64,000 bases of DNA from Mycobacterium colombiense (GCF_001672755.1 NZ_LZKI01000073.1:1-64000); one strand, 5' to 3'; positions 38,249 to 46,787 are shown, counted from the stretch's first letter. Numbers and translations: made by a program. Notes: generated from the letters alone by a model not told the origin.

Positions 38249-39559
38249 CTAGTCCGCGGAGAGAAACGCCTGCATCGCGGCCGAATAGGCAGCCACGTCG
38301 TGCGCGCCCATCAACTCGCGCGCGGAGTGCATCGCCAGTTGAGCGGCGCCGACGTCGACGGTGGGGATGCCAGTGCGCGCGGAGGTCAGCGGCCCGATCG
38401 TCGACCCGCACGGCAGGTCGGCCCGGTGTTCGTAGCGCTGCAGCTCCACTCCGGCCTGCCGGCAGGCCAGCGCGAACGCCGCGGCGGTGCGGCCATCGGT
38501 GGCGTACCGCAGATTCGGGTGCACCTTGAGCACCGGCCCGGCGTTGACCGCGATCCGGTGGCCGGGCTCGTGCCGCTCCGGGTAATTGGGGTGGGTGGCG
38601 TGTGCCATGTCCGCCGAGGCCAACAGCGAGGCCGGCAGCCGGCGCAGGTAGTCCTCGCGGCTACCGCCGGCCGCCAGCACGATTCGCTCCAGCACGGTGC
38701 CCAGCAGGTCGGATTGCGCGCCGTGATCCGACGACGATCCGACCTCCTCGTGATCGAAAATCACCAACACGGGCAGCTGGGCCCCGGCCGGTTCCACGGC
38801 CAGCAGCGCCTCCAGCCCCGCGTAGCAACTGGCCTGGTTGTCCAGCCGGGGCGCGCTCAGCAGGCTGGCGTCGGCGCCGATCACGGTGGCGGGGGTCAGG
38901 TCGTGGGTCATCAGATCGGCGGCCAGCACGTCGGACGCCGGCAAACCGGCGCGCTCCGCGACGAAATCGACGAATGACCGCGGCGTCTCCCCGACACCCC
39001 AGACCGCGTTGAGGTGTCGCTGCGGGTCCAGCGTCAGCGACTTGCGGTCCTCGGCCAGATGGATGGCCAGCTGCGGCACCCGAAGGATCGGCTCGTCGAT
39101 GCGCACCAGCCGGTGCGCGATCCCGCCGTCCTCGTCGTCCGCCCGCACCGACAGGCGCCCGCTGATGCCCAGATCGCGGTCCAGCCACGAGTTGAGCCAC
39201 GCGCCCCCATACGGTTCCAGCGCCACCACCCGCCAACCGGCGACCACCCGGTCGGGATGCTGTTTCACCCTGAGGTTGGGGCTGTCGGTGTGCGCTCCCA
39301 CGATTCGGAACGGCCCGTCGGCGCCGTCGGAATTCCACGCGACCAGCGAGCCCGCCCGCACGGTGAAGTAACGCCCCGGCTCGGACGGCCAGTGTTTAGC
39401 CTCGCTCAGTTCGGTGTATCCGGCAGCGATCAGCCGAGCGGCCACCGTGGCGCACACGTGAAATGGCGACGGAGAGGCGTCGATGAAATCGCACAGTCCT
39501 TGCGCACTCGCTGAGGACTTCGCCTGGTTTCGAGGCCCGCCGGACATGTTGAACATCAT
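38249..39559 (-). CDS. pepC: Aminopeptidase PepC, M18 family
   Basis: The protein (436 residues from ATG 39559; 432 from ATG 39547) is an M18 zinc aminopeptidase. Metal-site motifs are [13 protein letters not shown] with the first His, [10 protein letters not shown] with the catalytic Glu pair, and the C-terminal [12 protein letters not shown]18 enzymes remove N-terminal, often acidic, residues. Neither start has a clear ribosome site; 39547 (MSGGPRNQ) better fits M. tuberculosis length. It is divergent from the dyp gene across a tandem repeat. Confidence 0.92.
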   Translation of the reverse strand: MMFNMSGGPRNQAKSSASAQGLCDFIDASPSPFHVCATVAARLIAAGYTELSEAKHWPSEPGRYFTVRAGSLVAWNSDGADGPFRIVGAHTDSPNLRVKQHPDRVVAGWRVVALEPYGGAWLNSWLDRDLGISGRLSVRADDEDGGIAHRLVRIDEPILRVPQLAIHLAEDRKSLTLDPQRHLNAVWGVGETPRSFVDFVAERAGLPASDVLAADLMTHDLTPATVIGADASLLSAPRLDNQASCYAGLEALLAVEPAGAQLPVLVIFDHEEVGSSSDHGAQSDLLGTVLERIVLAAGGSREDYLRRLPASLLASADMAHATHPNYPERHEPGHRIAVNAGPVLKVHPNLRYATDGRTAAAFALACRQAGVELQRYEHRADLPCGSTIGPLTSARTGIPTVDVGAAQLAMHSARELMGAHDVAAYSAAMQAFLSAD

Positions 39560-39582
39560 GGCTGTCCGCCACCGAACGGTTC

Positions 39583-39706
39583 ACGCTGGGTTCGATGGCG
39601 CGCTCCTTACTCGCGCCGCTTCCGGCGCTCGCCGTCGCCACGCTGGGTTCGATGGCGCGCTCCTTACTCGCGCCGCTTCCGGCGCTCGCCGTCGCCACGC
39701 TAGGGT
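39583..39706. repeat. 57-bp tandem repeat (two full copies, third truncated)
   Basis: Two identical 57-base units (39583-39639 and 39640-39696) start ACGCTGGGTTCGATGGCG and are followed by a ten-base third start, ACGCTAGGGT (39697-39706). The repeat fills most of the space between pepC and the dyp gene. The altered third copy creates the -10 box TAGGGT for dyp. Copy number may vary between strains, as in other mycobacterial VNTR loci. Confidence 0.95.
39701..39706 (+). promoter_or_regulatory. -10 box of the dyp-encapsulin operon
   Basis: TAGGGT (39701-39706) fits TANNNT and ends seven bases before GTG 39714, so transcription would begin at the start codon. No Shine-Dalgarno sequence is present, consistent with a leaderless mRNA. 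Confidence 0.55.
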
Positions 39707-39713
39707 CCTCAGA

Positions 39714-40724
39714 GTGCCCCCCGTCCAGCCGCAGCCCATCCTCGCGCCGCTGACCCCCGCGGCGATCTTCCTGGTGGTGACCATCGACGACGGCGGCGAG
39801 GAGGCGGTGCACGACGCGCTGCCCGACATTCCCGGGTTGGTGCGCGCGATCGGTTTCCGCGAACCGCAGAAACGATTGTCGGCGATCGCCTCGATCGGCT
39901 CCGACGCCTGGGATCGGCTGTTCTCCGGTCCGCGGCCCGCCGAACTGCACCGGTTTCCAGAGCTCACCGGACCGCGACACACCGCTCCCGCCACGCCTGG
40001 AGATCTGTTGTTCCACATCAGGGCAGAGAGCCTGGACGTCTGCTTCGAGCTGGCCGACCGGATCCTCAAATCGATGGCCGGTGCGGTCACCGTGGTCGAC
40101 GAGGTGCACGGTTTCCGCTACTTCGACAACCGCGACTTGCTCGGATTCGTTGACGGGACCGAGAACCCGGACGGCGCGCTGGCCACCAGCGCCACCGCGG
40201 TCGGCGACGAGGACCCCGACTTCGCTGGCTCTTGCTATGTGCACGTGCAGAAGTACGTGCACGACATGTCGTCATGGAATTCGATCCCGGTCACCGAGCA
40301 GGAGCTGGTGATCGGTCGCACCAAGCTGGACGACATCGAGCTCGACGACGACGTCAAGCCGGGCAACGCCCACATCGCCCTCAACGTGATCACCGACGAC
40401 GACGGCACCGAACTGAAGATCGTGCGGCACAACATGCCGTTCGGCGAGCTCGGCAAGAGCGAATACGGCACGTACTTCATCGGCTATTCGCGTACGCCAC
40501 AAGTCACCGAACGAATGCTGCGCAACATGTTCCTCGGCGACCCGCCCGGCAACACCGACCGCATCCTGGACTTCTCCACGGCCGTCACCGGCGGATTGTT
40601 CTTCTCCCCCACCCTCGACTTTCTCGACGACCCACCGCCGCTGCCCGCAGCGCCGGTGGCGGAAACGCCTGTTGCACAGAACGGCTCACTTTCGATTGGC
40701 AGCCTGAAAGGAACCACTTCATGA
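39714..40724 (+). CDS. dyp: Dye-decolorizing peroxidase, encapsulin cargo
   Basis: The 336-residue heme peroxidase has the GxxDG motif GFVDG (Gly144 to Gly148, Asp147 catalytic). A probable proximal His lies in PGNAHIALN, and the conserved Arg in IVRHNMPFG. Its last residues, LSIGSLKGTTS, are the encapsulin targeting peptide. GTG 39714 is chosen because a -10 box ends seven bases upstream; the frame is also open through the 57-bp repeat, which would add a repetitive, non-homologous extension. The stop overlaps the encapsulin start (ATGA). It matches Rv0799c. Confidence 0.95.
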   Translation: MPPVQPQPILAPLTPAAIFLVVTIDDGGEEAVHDALPDIPGLVRAIGFREPQKRLSAIASIGSDAWDRLFSGPRPAELHRFPELTGPRHTAPATPGDLLFHIRAESLDVCFELADRILKSMAGAVTVVDEVHGFRYFDNRDLLGFVDGTENPDGALATSATAVGDEDPDFAGSCYVHVQKYVHDMSSWNSIPVTEQELVIGRTKLDDIELDDDVKPGNAHIALNVITDDDGTELKIVRHNMPFGELGKSEYGTYFIGYSRTPQVTERMLRNMFLGDPPGNTDRILDFSTAVTGGLFFSPTLDFLDDPPPLPAAPVAETPVAQNGSLSIGSLKGTTS

Positions 40725-41518
40725 ACAACCTCTACCGCGACCTGGCACCGGTCACCGAAGCCGCTTGGGAAGAAATCGAATTGGAGGCGACCCGCACCTT
40801 CAAACGCCACATCGCCGGGCGCCGGGTGGTCGACGTCAGCGAGCCCGGCGGGCCGGCCACCGCCGCGGTAAGCACCGGTCGCCTCGCCGACGTGGCGTCC
40901 CCCACCGACGGCGTGGAGGCCCACCTGCGGGAAAGCAAACCCCTTGTCCGACTGCGGGTTCCGTTCACCCTCTCGCGTTACGAGATCGACAACGTCGAGC
41001 GCGGCGCCAACGACTCCGACTGGGACCCGGTCAAGGATGCCGCCAAGAAGCTGGCGTTCGTGGAAGACCGGGCCATCTTCGAGGGCTACGCCGCGGCATC
41101 CATCGAGGGCATCCGCTCGGCCAGCTCCAACAAGTCGCTGACCCTGCCGGCAGATCCGCGCGAGATCCCGGACGTCATCACCCAGGCGATCTCCGAACTC
41201 CGGCTGGCCGGTGTCGACGGCCCCTACTCGGTGCTGCTGTCCGCCGACGTCTACACGCGGGTCAGCGAGACGACCGAACACGGCTATCCGATCCTCGAAC
41301 ACATCGACCGGCTGGTCCCAGGAGACATCATCTGGGCGCCGGCCATCGACGGCGCTTTCGTACTGACCACCCGCGGCGGTGACTTCGACCTGCAGCTCGG
41401 GCACGACGTGTCGATCGGGTACACCAGCCACGACGCGGACACCGTGCAGCTGTATCTCCAGGAGACGCTGACCTTCCTGTGCTACACCGCGGAGGCGTCC
41501 GTCCCGCTCAGCCCGTAG
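40721..41518 (+). CDS. enc: Encapsulin shell protein (Cfp29)
   Basis: The 265-residue HK97-fold protein has exactly the length of mycobacterial Cfp29. It opens MNNLYRDLAPVTEAAWEEIE and ends LQETLTFLCYTAEASVPLSP. Sixty copies form a nanocompartment that encloses the Dyp peroxidase encoded just before it, and the cargo tag on that enzyme is intact. Start and dyp stop overlap by four bases. Family studies link this compartment to oxidative stress resistance. Confidence 0.97.
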   Translation: MNNLYRDLAPVTEAAWEEIELEATRTFKRHIAGRRVVDVSEPGGPATAAVSTGRLADVASPTDGVEAHLRESKPLVRLRVPFTLSRYEIDNVERGANDSDWDPVKDAAKKLAFVEDRAIFEGYAAASIEGIRSASSNKSLTLPADPREIPDVITQAISELRLAGVDGPYSVLLSADVYTRVSETTEHGYPILEHIDRLVPGDIIWAPAIDGAFVLTTRGGDFDLQLGHDVSIGYTSHDADTVQLYLQETLTFLCYTAEASVPLSP

Positions 41519-41547
41519 GAATAATTACCGGCGAGCCACTGCTTACC

Positions 41548-41569
41548 GAGAGACAAACGAACTTCTCTC
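41548..41569. promoter_or_regulatory. Inverted repeat before the SDR gene
   Basis: GAGAGA (41548-41553) and TCTCTC (41564-41569) are separated by 10 bases, 18-39 bases upstream of the SDR ATG and immediately before its ribosome site. It could be an operator or a short leader hairpin. Confidence 0.4.
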
Positions 41570-41586
41570 TTGGAGGCAGGGTTTCG

Positions 41587-42327
41587 ATGGCAACAACATT
41601 GGCCGGCTCGACCGCATTGGTGACCGGCGCGACATCGGGGATCGGCCGGGAAATAGCACTGCAGCTCGCGGCTCGCGGCGCCCAGGTCGTGGTGCAGGGC
41701 CGCAATGCCGAGCGCGGGGCCAAGACCGTCCGTGACATCGAAAACGCCGGTGGCACGGCGCGTTTCGTCGCCGCCGACCTCAACGTCGCCGACGATGTCC
41801 GGCGGTTGGCCGCCGAGGCGGGACCGGTGGACATCCTGATCAACAATGCCGGAATCTACGAGTTCGGCCCTACGGCGGACACCGACGACGCGACCTTCGA
41901 CGAACACGTCAACGTCAACCTGCGCGCGCCGTACATCCTGGTCCAGCAGTTGGTGCCGGCCATGGCCGCCCGGGGCAGCGGTGCCGTGGTCAACGTGAGC
42001 ACTCTGGCCGCATCGGTAGCGACCCGCGGGGCGGGCATCTACGGGGCCACCAAAGCCGGCGTGGATCAGCTGACCCGTGTCTGGGCCGATGAATTCGGCG
42101 CCTCGGGCGTGCGGGTGAATGCGGTGGCCGCGGGGCCGACCGACACGCCCGGGGCCAACGCACTCCCGGGTGTACTCGACACGATCGCGGCCATCACCAC
42201 GCTGCAACGAACGGCCGATGCAAGCGAAATCGCAAGCGCCGTCGTCTTTCTCGCGTCGCCGGACGCCAGCTACGTCAACGGCGCCATTCTGCACGCGACC
42301 GGAGGCCAGCGGGCAATCGCCGCGTGA
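41587..42327 (+). CDS. SDR family oxidoreductase
   Basis: The 246-residue classical short-chain dehydrogenase has TGATSGIGREIAL (NAD(P)-binding), NNAGIYEFG, the Ser of VNVSTLAASVA and the catalytic YGATKAG. The Arg in VVQGRNAERG after the second strand suggests NADP preference. GGAGGCAGGG precedes ATG 41587. It marks the left edge of the accessory block and converges on the MOSC fusion gene with four bases between them. The substrate is unknown. Confidence 0.92.
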   Translation: MATTLAGSTALVTGATSGIGREIALQLAARGAQVVVQGRNAERGAKTVRDIENAGGTARFVAADLNVADDVRRLAAEAGPVDILINNAGIYEFGPTADTDDATFDEHVNVNLRAPYILVQQLVPAMAARGSGAVVNVSTLAASVATRGAGIYGATKAGVDQLTRVWADEFGASGVRVNAVAAGPTDTPGANALPGVLDTIAAITTLQRTADASEIASAVVFLASPDASYVNGAILHATGGQRAIAA

Positions 42328-42331
42328 AGGC

Positions 42332-44038
42332 CTAGAGGTCAAGCACCACATCGGTTTCCGGTGCCGCCGAGCAGATGAGGACCGACCCGTCACCCGGCGG
42401 CTCCAACGGCTGCTGAAGGTAAGTGGTCGAACCCGCGACAACTCCGGTGACGCACACGTGACACACCCCGCTTCGGCAGGAAAAGCGGGTGGGCACGTCG
42501 CAGGCCTCGGCCAAGTCCAGGATGCTCCGAAATCGGGAGGACCAGTCGACGGTTAATCCGCTGCGCGCGAACGTGATCGCGGGCCCCGTGCCCGGTGGGC
42601 CGGCCGGGCGGTGCGGCGGCTTGCGCTCCCCGCCCTCGACGATGCCCGGGTTGATCGCCGGCAGCGCGCCGAACAGCTCGCTGTGGATGCGGGCGGGATC
42701 GAACCCCATGCTGATCAGGCCGTCACGCATATCCGCCATGAATTGCGTTGGACCGCAAAGGTACACGGCTGCATTCGCGGGCAGGCCCAATGCCGCGATG
42801 GACTCTTGCCGCAGGCGGCCCTGCGTTTCGGTGTAGAAGATTCGTTGCCTGGCGTGTGGCAACGTCGCGATGAGTGCCGTGACTTCGTCTGCGAAGGACT
42901 GGGATTCGCGATTGCGCGTGGTGTGCAGCCACCAGATGTCGCGCCGACTCCCGGCCGCGGACAGCGCGTGCAGCATCGCCAGGACGGGCGTCGCGCCGAT
43001 GCCGGCGGAGAACAGAACAACCGGGTCGCCGTCATCGATGAGGTAGAAGTCGCCGCGCGGGGCTGCCGCCGCTATCACCGACCCCGGCTGGATGTGGGCG
43101 TGCAGCCAGCGGCTCACCACACCGTGATCCTCGCGCTTGACACTGATCCGGTAGGTGCCGGCCGAGGAGTCATCGGACAGGGAGTAGCTGCGCAACGGCG
43201 CGGGCTCGCCGGCACCGGTGACCTTGACCGTCAGGTACTGGCCCGGAAGGGCCGGCGGAAGCGAACTCCGGTCGTCGGCCTCGAGCCTGATCGAGAGCAC
43301 TTGCGCACTCTCCCGGCGGGTTTGGGTGACGCGTAAGCCGCGAAATCCCTTCCACCCGGGTTCGACGGGTGGTGCCGCCGCCGGCGCGGTGCCATCGCGT
43401 GCGGCCAGCAGGTCGTGGAATGACTGTTGCCAGCCCGGGCTGAGCGCCGGAACGTCGACGGCCTTGCGAAGCGTTTCGACGTCGCGGTCGGGCAGATAGA
43501 GCAGGGCGTCGACGTCGGTGACGCTGAGTTCGTGACGGCCACGGCGGGTGCGCACGATGTCGTCGCCGGCCCGAACGTGCCCCTCGGTGATCACCCGGAA
43601 GTAAAAGCCCGGGCGATGTTGAGAGACAAGCAGATTGGGCATGTCGGGCTCGTCGAGGCGGATGCCGACCCGGAAGCAGGTGACACGCGGCTGGGTCACC
43701 TCGAACTCGGCGTCCCCGATCCGATAGCGATCCCCGATGCACACGTCATCGTCGGCGAGCCCGGTGACGGTGAAGTTCTCGCCGAAGTGTCCGGGTTGCA
43801 GGTCGTCGCGGCCCAGGTAGGCCCTCCAGAAGTCGTAGGACTCGCTCTGGTACACCATGACGGCGCGTTGCTCCCCACCATGACCGGCGAGATCGCCCTG
43901 GCCGTCGCCGTCGAGGTTCAGCCGACGCACCATGACCGGTCCCTCGACGGGGGTCTTCCAGATCCCGGTGTAGATGGTCTTATCACGCCATCGCACGTTT
44001 TTGGGCGAGCCCACGTTCACCGAAACGAGTGTGCTCAC
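42332..44038 (-). CDS. MOSC domain fused to FAD/NAD reductase and 2Fe-2S ferredoxin
   Basis: The 568-residue protein fuses three modules. A MOSC domain of YiiM type (about 1-225) includes GHGGEQRAVMVYQ, GHFGENFTV and QPRVTCFRVG with the candidate molybdenum-ligand Cys. An FAD/NAD reductase (about 235-465) has LRSYSLSDD, VLFSAGIGATPVLAML and YLCGPTQFM. A C-terminal 2Fe-2S domain has FSCRSGVCHVC and a fourth Cys in LICSA. YiiM-like proteins reduce N-hydroxylated compounds using a separate reductase; here the chain is self-contained. GTG 44038 follows GAGGTGA. A TGGG-N8-CCCA site lies at 44080-44095, 42 bases upstream. Confidence 0.9.
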   Translation of the reverse strand: MSTLVSVNVGSPKNVRWRDKTIYTGIWKTPVEGPVMVRRLNLDGDGQGDLAGHGGEQRAVMVYQSESYDFWRAYLGRDDLQPGHFGENFTVTGLADDDVCIGDRYRIGDAEFEVTQPRVTCFRVGIRLDEPDMPNLLVSQHRPGFYFRVITEGHVRAGDDIVRTRRGRHELSVTDVDALLYLPDRDVETLRKAVDVPALSPGWQQSFHDLLAARDGTAPAAAPPVEPGWKGFRGLRVTQTRRESAQVLSIRLEADDRSSLPPALPGQYLTVKVTGAGEPAPLRSYSLSDDSSAGTYRISVKREDHGVVSRWLHAHIQPGSVIAAAAPRGDFYLIDDGDPVVLFSAGIGATPVLAMLHALSAAGSRRDIWWLHTTRNRESQSFADEVTALIATLPHARQRIFYTETQGRLRQESIAALGLPANAAVYLCGPTQFMADMRDGLISMGFDPARIHSELFGALPAINPGIVEGGERKPPHRPAGPPGTGPAITFARSGLTVDWSSRFRSILDLAEACDVPTRFSCRSGVCHVCVTGVVAGSTTYLQQPLEPPGDGSVLICSAAPETDVVLDL

Positions 44039-44079
44039 TGTGTCACCTCGAATTGGCCCGCATCGAGCGAGCCGCCAAC

Positions 44080-44095
44080 TGGGAGGGTTGGCCCA
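44080..44095. promoter_or_regulatory. TGGG-N8-CCCA site 1 (MOSC-reductase promoter)
   Basis: TGGG at 44080-44083, spacer AGGGTTGG, CCCA at 44092-44095, then GAATA. It is the copy nearest the MOSC fusion gene in the divergent intergenic region, and one of five with the same half-sites and spacing. Confidence 0.6.
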
Positions 44096-44169
44096 GAATA
44101 TGGCAGCCGGGTGCGCTCGGCAACATATCCGTTTCGCGGACTGTTGCGCGATGCTCGTTTGGTGCATAC

Positions 44170-44185
44170 TGGGTCGTACAACCCA
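44170..44185. promoter_or_regulatory. TGGG-N8-CCCA site 2 (alpha/beta-hydrolase promoter)
   Basis: TGGGTCGTACAACCCA, symmetric at 14 of 16 positions, followed by TAAAT. It lies 87-102 bases upstream of the hydrolase start. Its core TCGTACA is shared with site 5 at 46632. Confidence 0.72.
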
Positions 44186-44271
44186 TAAATCTGGACTCCG
44201 GGATCCGCGCACCTCCATCCGACGCCGCCGCGGTGCACGATGCGCAAATGCATTGAGTCAGGAGGAATCCC

Positions 44272-45141
44272 ATGCCTGCTGTTCATCATCGATACACCAC
44301 CGTCGACGGCCATCGGATCTTCTACCGGGAGGCCGGCGACCCGGCCGCTCCCGCGGTGCTTCTGCTGCACGGGTTTCCCACCAGCTCGTACATGTTCCGC
44401 CACCTGATCCCGGCCCTCGCCGACGAATACCACCTCATCGCGCCGGATCACCTCGGCTTCGGGCTGTCCGACGCCCCACCCGTCGACGAGTTCGACTACA
44501 CCTTCGATGCGCTGACCGACCTCACGGCGGGCCTGCTCGCAACCCTGGGCGTCGACAGGTACGCCATGTACGTCCAGGACTACGGCGCACCGATCGGCTG
44601 GCGACTCGCCCTGCGCGACCCGACCGCCATTACCGCGATCATCAGCCAGAACGGCAATGGCTACGACGCGGGATTCGTCGAGAGCTTCTGGAAGGTCGTG
44701 CAGGCGTACCAACAGGAGCAGACGCCGGCCACCGAGGCGCCGGTGCGGCAGTTCCTCACCCTCGACGCCACCCGCTGGCAATACGTCACCGGCGTGGCCG
44801 ACGAGACGCTGGTCGATCCCGAATCCTGGCACCACGACTACGCGTTGCTCTCGCGGCCCGGCAACGATCTGGTGCAGCTGAAACTGTTTCGCGATTACGC
44901 CACCAACGCCCCCCTGTATCCGCAGTTGCACGAATACTTCCGCGCCAGCCGGGTGCCGCTGCTCGCGGTGTGGGGCCGCGGCGACGAGATCTTCGGGCCG
45001 GCCGGCGCCGAGGCGTTCGCCGACGATCTCCCCGACGCCGAGATCCACCTGCTCGACGGCGGCCACTTCCTCTTGGAGTCCGCGTGCGACGACGTCGCCC
45101 GGCTGATTCGGGGCTTCCTCGCCAAACGGGTCGCGGCCTGA
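44272..45141 (+). CDS. Alpha/beta-fold hydrolase (epoxide hydrolase/dehalogenase-like)
   Basis: The 289-residue protein opens HGFPTSSYMFR (HGxP oxyanion motif). It has a carboxylate nucleophile, Asp103, in VQDYGAPIGWRLA, and the catalytic His265 in GGHFLLE. The Asp nucleophile places it with haloalkane dehalogenases and epoxide hydrolases rather than esterases. The Trp that follows the nucleophile in dehalogenases is Tyr here, so dehalogenation is doubtful. CAGGAGGAA gives a strong ribosome site. It is divergent from the MOSC-reductase gene, with two TGGG-N8-CCCA sites between. Confidence 0.88.
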   Translation: MPAVHHRYTTVDGHRIFYREAGDPAAPAVLLLHGFPTSSYMFRHLIPALADEYHLIAPDHLGFGLSDAPPVDEFDYTFDALTDLTAGLLATLGVDRYAMYVQDYGAPIGWRLALRDPTAITAIISQNGNGYDAGFVESFWKVVQAYQQEQTPATEAPVRQFLTLDATRWQYVTGVADETLVDPESWHHDYALLSRPGNDLVQLKLFRDYATNAPLYPQLHEYFRASRVPLLAVWGRGDEIFGPAGAEAFADDLPDAEIHLLDGGHFLLESACDDVARLIRGFLAKRVAA

Positions 45142-45150
45142 CCTGATGTA

Positions 45151-45166
45151 TGGGCTGGAGATCCCA
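45151..45166. promoter_or_regulatory. TGGG-N8-CCCA site 3 (first tetR promoter)
   Basis: TGGG, spacer CTGGAGAT, CCCA, followed by AAAAT. It lies 22 bases upstream of the TAGCCT -10 box (45188-45193) of the first tetR, covering the -35 region, a repressor position suggesting autoregulation. Confidence 0.65.
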
Positions 45167-45199
45167 AAAATGGGGGCGCTCCCGGGTTAGCCTGGCGCG

Positions 45200-45895
45200 A
45201 TGGCCCATCCGGATGTTCACGACGAACAACGGTTGACCGCCAAGGGGCGCGCCACCCGCGACCGGATTGTGCAGGCGGCTGCCCAGCTGATCGTCACCGA
45301 GGGTCTGTCCGCGTCGAACATGGACAACGTGCGCCGCGCGGCGTCGGTCAGCGGCTCGCAGCTTGCCCACTATTTCGCCGATAAGGCGGCGCTGATACGC
45401 GCGGTGATCCGGCGCCAGATCGGCGTGGTCTTGGAGTTTCACCGCCAGCCCACGCTTGGAGACCTGGGCTCGTTCGACGACTTCGAGCGGTGGATCGACC
45501 TCAACATGCGCTACCTGCGCCGCATCGGCTACTTCGGCACCCCCACTTATCACGCACTCACCGCCCAACTGGCGAAGACCGACGACACCACGCGCGAGGC
45601 GTTGGCCGCCGGTTACCGCCAGTGGATCGAGTTGTTGGAGCAGGCAATTCAGCGAATGAAGGGCGACGGGCTGCTGGTTCGGGATGCCGATCCGCGCCGG
45701 CTCGCCCTGGTGATCGTCGCCGCGCACCAGGGCGGTGGCGTGCTGACGTTCACCTATCAGGAGGAGTGGCCGCACGCCGATGCGATCCGCTTCGCGGTGA
45801 ACTACCTGCGCTCGTTCGCCACCGACAGCGCCGAACGAGCGCCCCGCCCACCGCGCCGGTCGCGGGGGCGCAGCCCGGCGCGACGGGCTGGCTGA
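45200..45895 (+). CDS. TetR-family regulator, first of a tandem pair
   Basis: The 231-residue regulator has the TetR domain GRATRDRIVQAAAQLIVTEG followed by NMDNVRRAASVSGSQLAHYFADK. TAGCCT (45188-45193) ends six bases before ATG 45200, so its mRNA is probably leaderless. It shares long identical patterns with the next gene (VRR.A.V.GSQ..HYF.DK and DADPR.LA....AAHQGG), so the two arose by duplication. The C-terminal tail is Arg/Pro-rich. An operator-like site overlaps its promoter. Confidence 0.92.
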   Translation: MAHPDVHDEQRLTAKGRATRDRIVQAAAQLIVTEGLSASNMDNVRRAASVSGSQLAHYFADKAALIRAVIRRQIGVVLEFHRQPTLGDLGSFDDFERWIDLNMRYLRRIGYFGTPTYHALTAQLAKTDDTTREALAAGYRQWIELLEQAIQRMKGDGLLVRDADPRRLALVIVAAHQGGGVLTFTYQEEWPHADAIRFAVNYLRSFATDSAERAPRPPRRSRGRSPARRAG

Positions 45896-45914
45896 GGCTG
45901 TCAGGGGTGACGAC

Positions 45915-46586
45915 GTGACCGAACGGCCCGCACCGGGGTTCACCCGCAAGGGACTGGCAACGCGCGCGCGGATCATCGAGGCCGCCGCGCGGCTGATGTT
46001 CGAGCGGGGCGTGGCCAACACGAGCGTCGACCAGGTAAGGCGCACCGCGGGGGTGGGCGGATCCCAGATCTCGCACTACTTCACCGACAAGCGCGATCTG
46101 ACCCGGCACGTCGTCGAGGCGCGCCGTAATGACGTGCGGGCCTTCCACACTCGGCCGCAATTCGCCGGACTCGACAGCTTCGGCGCGCTGCAGGCTTGGG
46201 CCGACGCCTGCGTGTCCGACATCGACACCGTGTACCGGGTCGGGGGTTGTGTGTACGGGTCTTTGGCAGGCGAACTGATCGAGGCCGACCGCGAGATACA
46301 CGACGACCTCGCCGCGGGATACGACCAATGGATTGCGCTGTTTCGGGCCGGCCTCGAGTCGATGCGCGATCGCGGCGACCTGCGCCCCGACGCCGACCCG
46401 CGGCATCTTGCCGTGTCGCTGGTCGCCGCCCATCAGGGCGGCGCGATGCTCACCCACGTCACCGGCGATCCGCAACCGTTGCGGGCGGCCGTCAATGCCG
46501 CCGTCGACTACGTGCGCTCCTTCGGAACTCAACCGCCACCCCGCAAGGGACGATCCGCCCCGCCTCGCAATCGACGCAAAGCCTGA
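45915..46586 (+). CDS. TetR-family regulator, second of a tandem pair
   Basis: The 223-residue paralogue of the preceding gene has GLATRARIIEAAARLMFERG, then VDQVRRTAGVGGSQISHYFTDK as recognition helix region, and the same ligand-domain stretch DADPRHLAVSLVAAHQGGAML. The GTG start at 45915 lies 19 bases after the first gene's stop, so they are co-transcribed. Nearly identical recognition segments suggest both bind the same DNA sites but perhaps sense different ligands. Confidence 0.92.
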   Translation: MTERPAPGFTRKGLATRARIIEAAARLMFERGVANTSVDQVRRTAGVGGSQISHYFTDKRDLTRHVVEARRNDVRAFHTRPQFAGLDSFGALQAWADACVSDIDTVYRVGGCVYGSLAGELIEADREIHDDLAAGYDQWIALFRAGLESMRDRGDLRPDADPRHLAVSLVAAHQGGAMLTHVTGDPQPLRAAVNAAVDYVRSFGTQPPPRKGRSAPPRNRRKA

Positions 46587-46609
46587 TCGCCGAGTTCCGC
46601 TGGACATAG

Positions 46610-46647
46610 TGGGTAGGCGGGCCCATAATAATGGGTCGTACAGCCCA
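46610..46647. promoter_or_regulatory. Tandem TGGG-N8-CCCA sites 4 and 5 (DUF427 operon promoter)
   Basis: Site 4 is TGGG-TAGGCGGG-CCCA (46610-46625) followed by TAATA. Site 5 is TGGG-TCGTACAG-CCCA (46632-46647) followed by AAAAT. Their centres are 22 bases apart, two helical turns, allowing two dimers on one face of the DNA. They precede the five-gene operon that starts at 46788. Confidence 0.72.
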
Positions 46648-46787
46648 AAAATATTCGGCTGCACCGAGCTCGTTGCCAGGTTCGGCTTCGTCCAGCGATA
46701 CCAGGAAAGCTCGTCGTCGTCATGGAGTGATGCGCGTCCGCGAACCACCCGCCCCGCGATTGGCCGGCCGAAACGGAGGAACACGGT

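Noticed and set aside
39583..39706. CRISPR array
   Set aside because: The repeats are directly adjacent with no spacers, so this is a minisatellite-type tandem repeat. No other repeat-spacer pattern is visible in the window.
39483..39713. Extension of Dyp through the 57-bp repeat
   Set aside because: It would add a repetitive Arg-rich segment with no counterpart in Dyp proteins, while GTG 39714 has a -10 box at leaderless spacing and gives the family length.
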